From a virus: a stretch of 64,000 bases of DNA. The notes under the pieces were generated by a model. It was not told the DNA's origin. It made no database searches and was given only the letters and a program-made list of their open reading frames with translations. The stretch spans positions 1 to 64,000 of the IMG/VR virus record IMGVR_UViG_3300008110_000181; one strand, given 5' to 3'. Numbering within the stretch: position 1 is the stretch's first letter; every line of letters starts with the position of its first letter. Made by a program: the position numbers and the translations under genes. Positions 17,059 to 26,500 of this stretch are shown piece by piece.

Positions 17059-18597
17059 TTAGTTGCAGTTCCAACGACGGAGGGCTTTGTTGATTCTTGA
17101 ATCTGGGTCTCTTGCAGTTTTTGCAGAAGTCAGTTTAGACTTCATACCAGACATACGTGAACAGAATGATTTGCGTCTTGAGGCTCTTTTTCCAGTTGGA
17201 TTTTTTTCAGTTACAGCAGTCTTAAGTTTAGAACCTGGATTCTCACGACGATAAGCATTGACTGCCTTTTGACTTAATCCATCAGTTTTATCTTGGCGAT
17301 TGACTTTTTGCCAATCTTCACCAAGTTCTTGTCTCCAATCTGAATACTGCTCTGGAACACAATTGGGAACTAGTTTTTTGCCTTTCTTTTTTAGACCAAC
17401 TTGATTATATCCTGTCCAACATGCTTCATCAACTTTACCTTGTCCACTATCAAGATAATCTGCCGCAGTATCAATATAATCTGCTGCTTTTGTAATTTTT
17501 GATTGTACCCATGCTTCAAGACCACCTTCACCTTTACCCATTTTCTTCTTCAATCTTTTTGCAGCAGAAATAATCGTTGAGAGTTCCGAACGAGCCATTG
17601 AATACTCGTGATCCTTTTCTTCATTTGCTGGATGAACCTGAGCAACACTGAACTTCATTTGATTATCAGTTAAACCTTGTGCTGGTTGTGAGTATGCTTC
17701 CCAAAACTTAGGACCGTACTTACATTCTGACTGAGTTTCATTCTTCTCACATGCTGGGCAATATCGAATCATGTCCACCGATTCTGATTTATTTCCCCAA
17801 TTAGCAGCACCAACTTTACGACACTTGACAAGTGCTCCTGATGCATATGCACTTGGCCAAACACTATATCTTGATTTTACTTTATTATAACAGGCATCTT
17901 TTTTTGCTTTTTTCTCTGCTTCTTGTAGATCAATTTCTTCTTTCATCTTCTTTTTTGGTTTATCTGTTGAAACATAAGTTGGTTTTGCAGCACCAGATTT
18001 TTGTTGCTGGCCAGGATCTGCTGCTTTTTTTCTTCTTGCTGCTGAAAGTCTTTCTGCCTTTGTCATGCTTGCTCTTTTTGCAGAAGACACGCATTTTGGA
18101 GTTCCTTCTCCTGGTTCATCACTTGCACATGTTCCACCAGTTACGACATTGACCCAACCAGGTTTTCCATCCTTTGATTTGGATTTTCCAAACCAATCAC
18201 GAAGACCCTCTTCATTCATAGTTTCTTCATATGCCATACCTCTTCTGGTATGCTTTAATTCACCTTTTTGTTTTGCCATTAGTTCTTTGGAATATTTTTG
18301 TGCTTTTACTGCACTTGAAACATTCTCATCTGGAGTTTTTTTCTTTGGATTGTCATATACATCAACATCTCCATCAGCATCTCTATCAACATATTGAACG
18401 GTTGAATGATGTACAAGATGCTTGAGTTGAAGATTAGGATCTAATTGATGCTGTGATTTTTTTAAATGGGGTGTTTTATGGGTAAAAACAGCCTCATCAA
18501 CTTTTTTGAGTTTACGTCCCTGACAATGGGCACGTTGACTAAATCCTTTTGGATTATCACAATCAATTGATTTTTTATATTTTTCGGACCAACCCAT
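17059..18597 (-). CDS. multi-module cysteine-containing protein, probably virion-associated
   Basis: This 512-residue basic protein is built from short Cys-bearing modules familiar from marine myoviruses. They are WSEKYKKSIDCDNPKGFSQRAHCQG (1-31), GWVNVVTGGTCASDE with PKCVSSAKRASMT (about 140-200, DUF5872-like), KKDACYNKVKSRYSVWPSAYASGALVKCRKV (about 232-262), a helical segment ending VDEACWTGY, and a C-terminal SFCSRMSGMKSKLTSAKTARDPDSR module. A perfect EF-hand-like loop occupies 71-82. Function is unknown. Its place between gp16 and the internal-protein-like gene suggests a head role. Confidence 0.8.
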   Translation of the reverse strand: MGWSEKYKKSIDCDNPKGFSQRAHCQGRKLKKVDEAVFTHKTPHLKKSQHQLDPNLQLKHLVHHSTVQYVDRDADGDVDVYDNPKKKTPDENVSSAVKAQKYSKELMAKQKGELKHTRRGMAYEETMNEEGLRDWFGKSKSKDGKPGWVNVVTGGTCASDEPGEGTPKCVSSAKRASMTKAERLSAARRKKAADPGQQQKSGAAKPTYVSTDKPKKKMKEEIDLQEAEKKAKKDACYNKVKSRYSVWPSAYASGALVKCRKVGAANWGNKSESVDMIRYCPACEKNETQSECKYGPKFWEAYSQPAQGLTDNQMKFSVAQVHPANEEKDHEYSMARSELSTIISAAKRLKKKMGKGEGGLEAWVQSKITKAADYIDTAADYLDSGQGKVDEACWTGYNQVGLKKKGKKLVPNCVPEQYSDWRQELGEDWQKVNRQDKTDGLSQKAVNAYRRENPGSKLKTAVTEKNPTGKRASRRKSFCSRMSGMKSKLTSAKTARDPDSRINKALRRWNCN

Positions 18598-18603
18598 TAG
18601 AAA

Positions 18604-19035
18604 CTAAGACTCTTCTTTATTATTTAGGAAACCCTGTTTCAACAATTTTGATAGTTCTGCTGTTGAACCTACGAATAAAGCATTATTAGTGACATTATTT
18701 GTAGTTTTTGGTGAGTCTTCTTCAACATCTTTTAATTTCTTCTGAAGATCAATTAACTTATCGGTCGTATCAGCAACACTTTTGATCAATTGACCTGCAA
18801 CTTCATAGGCTCTTGGACTTCCCCCTTCACCGGCAAGTTCCATGATACCATTAATTGCCTCTTGCCCTTTTTCAATTAATGAATATAAATTTGCACGAGT
18901 ATATTCGTAATCTTTTTGGATATCATCATTTTTTATATTTAAAATTGGTTTATTTATCTCTGAAGGTGCTTTTTCAACTTCTATGATAGAACTTTCAATA
19001 TTCAATGCTTTATCCAAATCTTCATAATTTGCCAT
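18604..19035 (-). CDS. 16: gp16 small terminase subunit
   Basis: DNA-recognition and regulator subunit of the packaging motor. It is 143 residues (T4 164), helical and acidic. NLYSLIEKGQEAINGIMELAGEGGSPRAYEVAGQLIKSVADTTDKLIDLQKKLK is the central coiled-coil typical of T4-like small terminases. Gene order between 15 and 17 agrees. Confidence 0.9.
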   Translation of the reverse strand: MANYEDLDKALNIESSIIEVEKAPSEINKPILNIKNDDIQKDYEYTRANLYSLIEKGQEAINGIMELAGEGGSPRAYEVAGQLIKSVADTTDKLIDLQKKLKDVEEDSPKTTNNVTNNALFVGSTAELSKLLKQGFLNNKEES

Positions 19036-19040
19036 AATTT

Positions 19041-19889
19041 TTAATAATCAGTTTGTCTTGGTTGACTATATGTTTTAGTATCCAATAAATCTTGCCACGA
19101 CTCATTAAAACCAAAATCATCATCTGCTTCTACGAATGGATCATCCGATGATGTGATTGCACCATCGTTGTTATAATCCTGTTTTGCTTTTGGTGTAGCA
19201 ACATATCTTACTTCTCTCGTTGCAGTTGCTATATTAGTGCTGGTTGCCATGTCAACCTGAACTTTTTTAATCAGTCCATCAGTATTGTCTGCTATTGCAC
19301 CGAAGAGATATGTTTTTACTGTAAATTGTAATGTGTATATCAATGCTCTTCTGGTTGAAAAATCACCCTCATAATCATCTTGAAAACTGATACTATCTAA
19401 AACTACGGGTATATCTCTTTTTTCACCAATAGAATCCACAAGATCTAATGTAATTGTAAATGATGGTTGAAAATATGGTAATATTTGTTCTACTATTTGC
19501 AAGGCATCATCATTTAATTTTGAAAGAATATTAAGTTCAAAACCAATGTTATATGGCACTGGCATAAAAACTTTTTTCACTTTATTATTGCTTTCATCAA
19601 CTGCTTTAAAAGTTTGTGTTACTGTAGTTTTTCTTGTAGGATCATATGAAATACTATTATGCTCAAATGACATTCTAGGCAATGTGATTTGATATGGTCG
19701 GTTCAAATCTTTTTGTTCTGTAATTCTTGCTAGAAATTTTTGAGCTGGTCCATAATTCAGAGGAACTCTAAGAACACTTAGAACATCAGAATTTTCATCT
19801 TTATGTTTGATATGAATATCATTAAATAAAGTACCAAAACCAATAATGGTTTTTCTAATAATTTCGTGATAGTAATAATTTCCAAGCAT
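19041..19889 (-). CDS. 15: gp15 tail completion / sheath stabiliser
   Basis: Caps the tail after assembly and joins it to the neck. It is 282 residues (T4 272). The start GNYYYHEIIRKTIIGFGTLFNDI and central YQITLPRMSFEHNSISYDPTRKT are diagnostic. The C-terminus carries an added EF-hand-like loop, DYNNDGAITSSD, at about 238-249. The start overlaps the end of gene 14. Confidence 0.94.
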   Translation of the reverse strand: MLGNYYYHEIIRKTIIGFGTLFNDIHIKHKDENSDVLSVLRVPLNYGPAQKFLARITEQKDLNRPYQITLPRMSFEHNSISYDPTRKTTVTQTFKAVDESNNKVKKVFMPVPYNIGFELNILSKLNDDALQIVEQILPYFQPSFTITLDLVDSIGEKRDIPVVLDSISFQDDYEGDFSTRRALIYTLQFTVKTYLFGAIADNTDGLIKKVQVDMATSTNIATATREVRYVATPKAKQDYNNDGAITSSDDPFVEADDDFGFNESWQDLLDTKTYSQPRQTDY

Positions 19890-21352
19890 TAATAGACACC
19901 AAATGGATTATCTTGACTAAAATCTATAATATCTATACCCTCATTCTCAATTTCGTCATTTTGTGCATATGGATCTTCTGTAATAAAGGTATCATACTTC
20001 TTAACAGTCCATAGAGCACTAGATGCCGCTCCAACAATTGACTCACCTTTTATAAAATCACCTGATATAATAGAAATTAATAATTGTTTATTATTTATGT
20101 TCCAATTCTTAACCCTAGCTTTCGCACCAGAAATAGATCCAGTAACAATTTCATTATCTTGAAATGTTCCTATACCAGTATTATTTACTATTGCGGATGG
20201 TGATGAAACAGTAATAGATGGATCAACAACTCTATTTAAATCGTCATATTGAATTGAATATCCACTACCTGCATTTCTTATACCAAAAGTTAAAATACCA
20301 GAGACTGAATCTTTTATATTTGCAACTATAATTGCACTAGTTGAACCAATACCTGTTGGTGTCTGATTAATTGTAATAGTTGGAATTGTAAAATACCCTA
20401 AACCTTGATTTATAGCAGTAAGAGACTTTATTCCTACCCCACCAGAAGTATTAATCATACAAGTAGCAGCTGCCCCAGATCCACCTCCACCAATAAAAGT
20501 CAATATTGGTGCTTCAGTATAACCATAACCAGTATTTGTAATTAAAACTTCCTTAATAGAATGTGCATCTCCAACTGAAGTTGTGATTGCAACTGCTCTT
20601 GCATTAGCGCTTGATAATCCAATTGGAGATGTTGAAATTGAAACTACAGGTGGATTGATATAACCATTTCCATCATGATTTAAAATTATACGTTGTACAT
20701 ACCCAGTTTGTGTTGCCTGTGCAACTTTTAGAGTAGCATTTTGTGCATCATCATAATCAATGAGATATAATGTAGCAGTAACATCCTTAATAAGTTCATC
20801 AACTTCATCAACCGTAGTATCCATAATCTCATCTTCATATTCAAATAGTTCACAAACTAATTCATAAACATAAAGTTTTCCTAGTTGATAAAAAGGTTTT
20901 TCATGCTCAACAAATTTAACTTCAAATAATCTTTGACCCAATGGAAAATAAATTAAATCACCCTCTCTTGGTCTAGTTACAAGTTCTACTTCATTTGGGT
21001 CATTGTAAATTAAGTTTGGGTTATAAATTGAAGTTAAGATTGGTGCAATAAATTCTTCAAATCTTTCTTTTGAAATTGTAAGAGTTACTTCATCACGCAA
21101 AGAAACCCCAAATTTTGTCATAATATCACCGGCACCAGCATATCCTTCATAGTTATTGACATATGCTTCAATAATAAAATTGTCATCAAATTTTGATGAT
21201 TGTATTTCTTTGAATACGTTATCCGATCTTAATATTTTTCTTGGGATATACATAACGTCAATTCCATATATCCTCAACTGTTCATTTATTAGATCTTGAA
21301 TTAAGTTTTGTTCAGTTGATGAACCATTTAAAAAGAAAGGATTAAGTGCCAT
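19889..21352 (-). CDS. 14: gp14 neck protein with GxGY-repeat extension
   Basis: Head-tail connector of 487 residues against 256 in T4. Residues 1-190 hold the gp14 core (GSSTEQNLIQDLINEQLRIYGIDVMYIPRK, REGDLIYFPLGQRLFEVKFVEHEKPFYQLGKLYVYELVCELFEYEDE). The extra C-terminal half contains four beta repeats with a GxGY signature (DGNGY, NTGYGY, NQGLGY, NAGSGY). The same repeat type occurs in three other virion proteins here. Confidence 0.93.
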   Translation of the reverse strand: MALNPFFLNGSSTEQNLIQDLINEQLRIYGIDVMYIPRKILRSDNVFKEIQSSKFDDNFIIEAYVNNYEGYAGAGDIMTKFGVSLRDEVTLTISKERFEEFIAPILTSIYNPNLIYNDPNEVELVTRPREGDLIYFPLGQRLFEVKFVEHEKPFYQLGKLYVYELVCELFEYEDEIMDTTVDEVDELIKDVTATLYLIDYDDAQNATLKVAQATQTGYVQRIILNHDGNGYINPPVVSISTSPIGLSSANARAVAITTSVGDAHSIKEVLITNTGYGYTEAPILTFIGGGGSGAAATCMINTSGGVGIKSLTAINQGLGYFTIPTITINQTPTGIGSTSAIIVANIKDSVSGILTFGIRNAGSGYSIQYDDLNRVVDPSITVSSPSAIVNNTGIGTFQDNEIVTGSISGAKARVKNWNINNKQLLISIISGDFIKGESIVGAASSALWTVKKYDTFITEDPYAQNDEIENEGIDIIDFSQDNPFGVY

Positions 21353-21359
21353 ATTAAGA

Positions 21360-22202
21360 TCATCCTATCATATCTAATGGTGGTAGTTCATATTCAAGTG
21401 CCATTCTTTGTTTAATATCTTCTAAATCTCTCTGTGCATCGTCGTAAATTTGTCTTCCATTGAGTTCTATACCACCAGGAAGTTTTACCCCCTGGAATTT
21501 AATCAAGTTCTGTCCCCACTGTCTTTTTATGAGTGCAGTTAGATATTTTTTTAAGAAACTGTCATTATAAACCTTAGTAAAGGTATTTGGATCTAAAATT
21601 CTGTAGCATTCAATAACAATATAAGTATCTTTTGTTTGTGATCCCCAATCAATATCCAGATAAAGTCTATTTTGTCTCTTGTTGAATCTTATTTGTTTAT
21701 CTGTAGTAAGTAAAAAGTCAATATCTTCTAAGTAACTTTTTACCATTGCATATTGCAAAAGTTCAACAGAATTAAAATAATATAAGTCATTTAAAAATAA
21801 TTGATATTTGATACTCCACATTCCACCAGAAATAGAACTAGTATCAAATTTAAATATCTTTTCTATTCCAATGACAGAATCTGGGACTTGTATATAATTA
21901 GAAGCTTCGTAAAAATTAAATGTAGTTGTACCAATACCAGCAATGTTGGAAGAACCTGTCGTAGTTGTAACACCAACTCCACCAGGAAGAGTACCTTTAC
22001 CTTTATTGAGATCTTGCTCAGTAAATTTGTACTTTAAGTACATTTTTTCAATACCATCAAAATGACGTTCTTGAAAGTATTGAAGAGCATCATCTACTAA
22101 ATCATCTAATTGTTCTTCGGCAACGTTAATTTCAATAACTGGTTCACCAAGTTGTCTTAAACAATAATCAATTAATTCTTGTCTTGAAGCTGGTTTTGAC
22201 AT
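21360..22202 (-). CDS. 13: gp13 neck protein
   Basis: Head-completion protein that seals the packaged head. It is 280 residues (T4 309). SRQELIDYCLRQLGEPVIEINVAEEQLDDLVDDALQYFQERHFDG is characteristic, as is LTALIKRQWGQNLIKFQGVKLPGGIELNGRQIYDDA. Overlaps the upstream fibre gene by one base. Confidence 0.95.
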   Translation of the reverse strand: MSKPASRQELIDYCLRQLGEPVIEINVAEEQLDDLVDDALQYFQERHFDGIEKMYLKYKFTEQDLNKGKGTLPGGVGVTTTTGSSNIAGIGTTTFNFYEASNYIQVPDSVIGIEKIFKFDTSSISGGMWSIKYQLFLNDLYYFNSVELLQYAMVKSYLEDIDFLLTTDKQIRFNKRQNRLYLDIDWGSQTKDTYIVIECYRILDPNTFTKVYNDSFLKKYLTALIKRQWGQNLIKFQGVKLPGGIELNGRQIYDDAQRDLEDIKQRMALEYELPPLDMIG

Positions 22203-22792
22203 CAGTAGAATCCTCCATCGATACTGTCAGTCCAAACAGGTACATTATTTGCATTAGTGGTTAGTAATAAATTTGTAGTTTGAATTCCCACCGATGGGGT
22301 TGCAGTCGCAATAACTTCAGCATTAGGACCAAAATATGCAATACCGTAAGTTTTTCCAACCCCTGCTTGTAATGTTGTAATTCCTGTTAATGAAAAATCA
22401 ACAACATTAATTGAACCCCATCTTTGTGATGGGGTTCCCAGACTATAAGTATTATCAATATTTGGTACAATATTGGAATTTACTTCTCCAGAAAATACAA
22501 CATTATCTGTTGTTGAATTTCCAAGACCAATAGTGCCACCATAAAAAATTGCATTACCTACAAACGTAGACGTTCCTTCAACCTGAATATTTTGGTCAAA
22601 ATAAACATTATCGTAGAATGTACTTATGCCCAAAAATTCAGATGGACCGTCAACAGATAATGAACTAGATGTTACACTACCTCCTACAACATTAGTGGCA
22701 TTAACTGCTAGATATGGAATATCTGGAGCACCAAATGCTGTGATAACTTTTATTCTGTTTTCTTGTCCGATTCTTACTGGTATTCGGGGCAT
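22202..22792 (-). CDS. fibre-like protein in whisker (wac) position
   Basis: A 196-residue protein with fibre repeats: GISTFYDNVYFDQNIQVEGTSTFVGNAIFYGG and then NIDNTYSLGTPSQRWGSINV, the pattern of phage tail fibres. It lies directly upstream of gene 13, where T4 has wac (fibritin). The position suggests a neck appendage; sequence alone supports only a trimeric fibre-like protein. Confidence 0.75.
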   Translation of the reverse strand: MPRIPVRIGQENRIKVITAFGAPDIPYLAVNATNVVGGSVTSSSLSVDGPSEFLGISTFYDNVYFDQNIQVEGTSTFVGNAIFYGGTIGLGNSTTDNVVFSGEVNSNIVPNIDNTYSLGTPSQRWGSINVVDFSLTGITTLQAGVGKTYGIAYFGPNAEVIATATPSVGIQTTNLLLTTNANNVPVWTDSIDGGFY

Positions 22793-23130
22793 TAGTAAGT
22801 TACTCCTTTTCTTACAAATACCATTCCTTCAACGACCTTGGTTTTTTTGGAACCATCATCTAAAACTACATCATAAACGTATCTACCTTCTTTCAATGCT
22901 GCAGTTTGTTGTTGAGTCAAACTGATTTGAAGTATCCCTGCACTAGGGACTACAAAAGTTACAGCAAATCCAACTTTTGTTGCACTATATGGATGCTTAG
23001 ATAATTTAGCAGCAGCGGTATATCCACTGAGATTTAAAGCACTATTACCAGAACTACTAGCTAAGGTAAAAACTTGATCAAAGTCTACTCCTGTATTAAT
23101 GATTAAATTGTTAACATAAACAGCAGACAT
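22792..23130 (-). CDS. small virion protein, BppU-N-like beta domain
   Basis: A 112-residue protein with LIINTGVDFDQVFTLASSSG, LNLSGYTAAAKLSKHP, LQISLTQQQTAALKEGRYVYDVVLDDG and VEGMVFVRKGVT. This strand pattern is common to phage baseplate or fibre attachment domains of the BppU N-terminal type. It probably anchors the fibre-like protein that follows. It is first in a transcript led by a late box. Confidence 0.72.
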   Translation of the reverse strand: MSAVYVNNLIINTGVDFDQVFTLASSSGNSALNLSGYTAAAKLSKHPYSATKVGFAVTFVVPSAGILQISLTQQQTAALKEGRYVYDVVLDDGSKKTKVVEGMVFVRKGVTY

Positions 23131-23152
23131 CTGAATATTCTGTTATTTAAAC

Positions 23153-23160
23153 TATTTATG
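23153..23160 (-). promoter_or_regulatory. CATAAATA late box for the neck operon
   Basis: CATAAATA on the minus strand, 22 bases upstream of the 112-residue gene that starts the neck and terminase operon (genes 13-17). Confidence 0.7.
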
Positions 23161-23177
23161 AATGCTATAGATTATGT

Positions 23178-23360
23178 TTATTTAAACTTAGAACCTTCTA
23201 AATCTGCTAAAACTTCTTGTTGCTTCATGTACAACTTAATATATGATTTAGTCAGATTGCGAAGTTTATTTAAATCTTCACATTCATCAATTTCTCTACT
23301 GAGTTTCTCATATTCAAATAATTTATTCATATCACTTAAACTAATTTTACTTGGATCCAT
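23178..23360 (-). CDS. small helical protein, unknown
   Basis: A 60-residue highly charged helical protein (FEYEKLSREIDECEDLNKLRNLTKSYIKLYMKQQEVLADLEG), probably a coiled coil. The start overlaps the end of the preceding small gene by 14 bases. It sits between the DUF4815 protein and the neck operon. No family is recognised. Confidence 0.65.
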   Translation of the reverse strand: MDPSKISLSDMNKLFEYEKLSREIDECEDLNKLRNLTKSYIKLYMKQQEVLADLEGSKFK

Positions 23361-23547
23361 TTAAAATCTCCTTTAATAATGATTTAATTTCATCAATATC
23401 TTTTTTCATTTCATTGATTTCTCTTTTTTGAAATTCTCTTTGATTGATTGAATTTACATATTGGTCATATGCTGTAGAATCGCAATTAATTATAGCACCA
23501 CTATTTTCATCACGATATAAATTTTGATACCCTTCTACCTTAATCAT
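23347..23547 (-). CDS. small protein with C-terminal coiled coil, unknown
   Basis: A 66-residue protein: an N-terminal part (EGYQNLYRDENSGAIINCDSTAYDQYVNS) typical of small virus proteins that mention residues between DUF4815 and neck genes in cyanophages, and a coiled coil (FQKREINEMKKDIDEIKSLLKEIL). It starts one base after the stop of the 2481-residue gene, so it is cotranscribed with it. Confidence 0.7.
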   Translation of the reverse strand: MIKVEGYQNLYRDENSGAIINCDSTAYDQYVNSINQREFQKREINEMKKDIDEIKSLLKEILNGSK

Positions 23548-26500
23548 TTATCGAATTGCTAATGTTCTTAAACTCTTAATTCTAGGTGCTCTAGATTGAT
23601 CTGTACCAGACATAACTATTTTAATTGTGTATCCAACAAAAAGATCCAGATTGTCTGCAGTAAATTCATATTCCAAGAATTCATTATCTAAACTTGGTTG
23701 TACATATCTATCTGGTCTGCCCGTATTCTTAGAAGAGTCGAGAACGAGGAATCCTTGATCCGATACAGATCTTAGATTATCATATCCAGGGAATAGTTCA
23801 AAAGTTTGAGGAATACCATCAGAATCTGCTCTGATCAAACTGTAAAGAACTCTAAAATCAGCTGATGCATGTCTATATGCACTTAAAATCACTTTCAATG
23901 TTGTTGCTGGTTGTGCTAGATTAACAGTATTTGATACATAAACTGCAGCATGAGGGTCATTATTGATTGAATTAACCCTATTGTCTGTTACATAATTTGT
24001 AATCGGTACGTTTAATCTACTACATCTAAACTCTGTAATTGCATTATCTAGATAAATTATTGGAGATAAATTAGAATTTTGTGTATTTAAAGTTATACCC
24101 GTTACAAAAGATTTGTTTCTCAATAGTTTAGCTAAACCGGGTTGATTTTTCTCATTAATCTCTGAAGCCACTATTCTCATTGATCCTAACGTATTGACAG
24201 CATTTAGTTGAACCGGTTCGGAAACTTGCTCAACGAATGCATTTTCTGTTCCATTTGCACTTCTACCACTTACAGTTCTAATGAAAGCATTTACAGATGT
24301 GTCAGCTCCTGGTGTCAATAGATCATATGATGGAACCAGACTACTATAATTAATATTTTCAGATGCTTCTACTTTTGATCCACCATAAGAAGATTCATCA
24401 ATAAATGACAACTCTGGAGCAGATGTTGTTGAACCGTCAGAAGATCTATTAGCACCATTTCCAGTTCTAGAAACTTCTATATGGTAGTTATCAATTCCAA
24501 TTCCAGTTAAACTCATATCATGATCTTTATTGATTCTTCGTAAAGATACTCCATTTAGTTCGTATTTGTAAACTAAACTATCTTTATCATGTAAGGTAAT
24601 TAAAGATTGATCAATACCTCTTCCACTTGGTGAATTTGAAATAGTCAAGGATCCATTTCCAACTGCAGAATAACCTATAATCTCCTGACCAACCAAGATA
24701 TAACCAGTATTTCCTGCTCCAACAGGAATACCTTCAAAGGTAGTAAATATCGATGTGTTTGCAACACTGACAGTATTACTTTCACTAATAGAAAGTTCCG
24801 CACTTAATGAAGTTGGTGAGTAACTAGATTCTACGTTTGCAATTCTAACTTTATCAATACCAGAATACATTCCATGATCAAAATGTTCTAGTCTAAAGTA
24901 ATTGCCAGAATTAACACCACCATCAGGGACAAAACTTCTTATAGTTGTTGTTGCTAGTGAAACTATGGTTGAGGACGGGAAGTTATCTGGATAGAAACTT
25001 ACTCCAGCACCAACTCCAAAAGAACTAGACTCTCCTTGTATACCAGATAGGTATAAAGTATCCACTCCAGAGATGGATGAAATTGATACTCTTGCATCTC
25101 TACCCAAAGTCGTTACAATACCAACAACATCACCTATCTTGTAACCAGTACCTGTTGCGGTAGTTGCTGCAATACCCGTAATTGCACCACTAGAGTTTGT
25201 TGTTACAGTGAGTTTTAGACCAGATCCACGACCGATAATATTAGTTGTATCTAAATTAATCAATGTTGAACTTGCTGGGTAATTTGTACCACCACTTGTA
25301 ATCACTGTTTGTGTTACTGAGCACCCAACTCCAACGATATAACCATAAGTATTCGGTTTTGTTCCTGAAATTTTTCTACCGACTTTTAAAATGTCATTGA
25401 CTAGAGTTGCGTTTGATGCCGTTAAAACAGTAGAAATTCCAAGAGTTGCAGTTTTTGGTAATGTTCTAATTGGATTATTATTTAACCTTGCAATATAACC
25501 ATTGCTCTGATTTAGAGGTGGAGTAGTAAAGAATGCGGTACCAGTTTCTGCTGTAAACTTAGCTTTATATAATTTAAACTTAAGATCTTGATATTGATTA
25601 GCAGTCCAAATAGATCCATTCTGTGATTTAAACAGACTTCCCATTGAGAACTGCTTAGAGTAGATTACAGATTCTGTAATTGGTAGTGATTGGGTTTTCT
25701 TGCTAGCTTCACCCATTGTTGCAATCCACATTTCATATTTGTCACTATGTGCAGATATAACTACAACCGCATATTCATTGTTGGGTGCCAAATAGATTGG
25801 TTCTGGGAAAGTTACCTTTGTTTCTATTTCACCATCATCTGAAATTAGAATATCAGATGGTCTTAAAGTTACTGATTTACCCAAAACAATTCTAGTTGGG
25901 GTACCTAAATCAACCGTTCTAATTTCAACTCTTACTGGAGCATTTCCATCATCTTTCTTAGCAAAGAACAATCCAACAGAAGTTAAAAATGCACCATTGA
26001 TATCATCAATACTATCATTTTCTCCTGGTGCTTCTACACTTCCACCCACTGTAAATGATTGTGCTAATGGATCAAAGAATTGTGCAACAGTATTTTGGGT
26101 ATTTCTTGTAATTGTTGTTAGATTTGTAGTTAGACTTAGATTTAAGTTTGTAACAGTTTGAGTGGTTAAATTATTTGTAATAGCAGTTACTTCATTTTCC
26201 CATTGATTTAATGTACCATCAGAACTATATGCAACTTCTGCAAAAGAAATTGAATTACTTCCTGGGATTCCCAATTCATTAGTTGGGCTAGAAGTAAGTT
26301 TAAATGTTTTAGTTCCTGTTGGAATTCTTACTGTAGGAACTGGTGTACTATTTGGATCTCTCAAGAAGAAAGTACCGATTAAGTCACCATAGTTATCAGA
26401 TACTAATCTGAGATCTTTTACATATGCTATAGCACCACTAGTTTGACCAATCAATAACATACCTTTGGTTAAATAACCAGTATATCTTCCTTGTGCCTCT

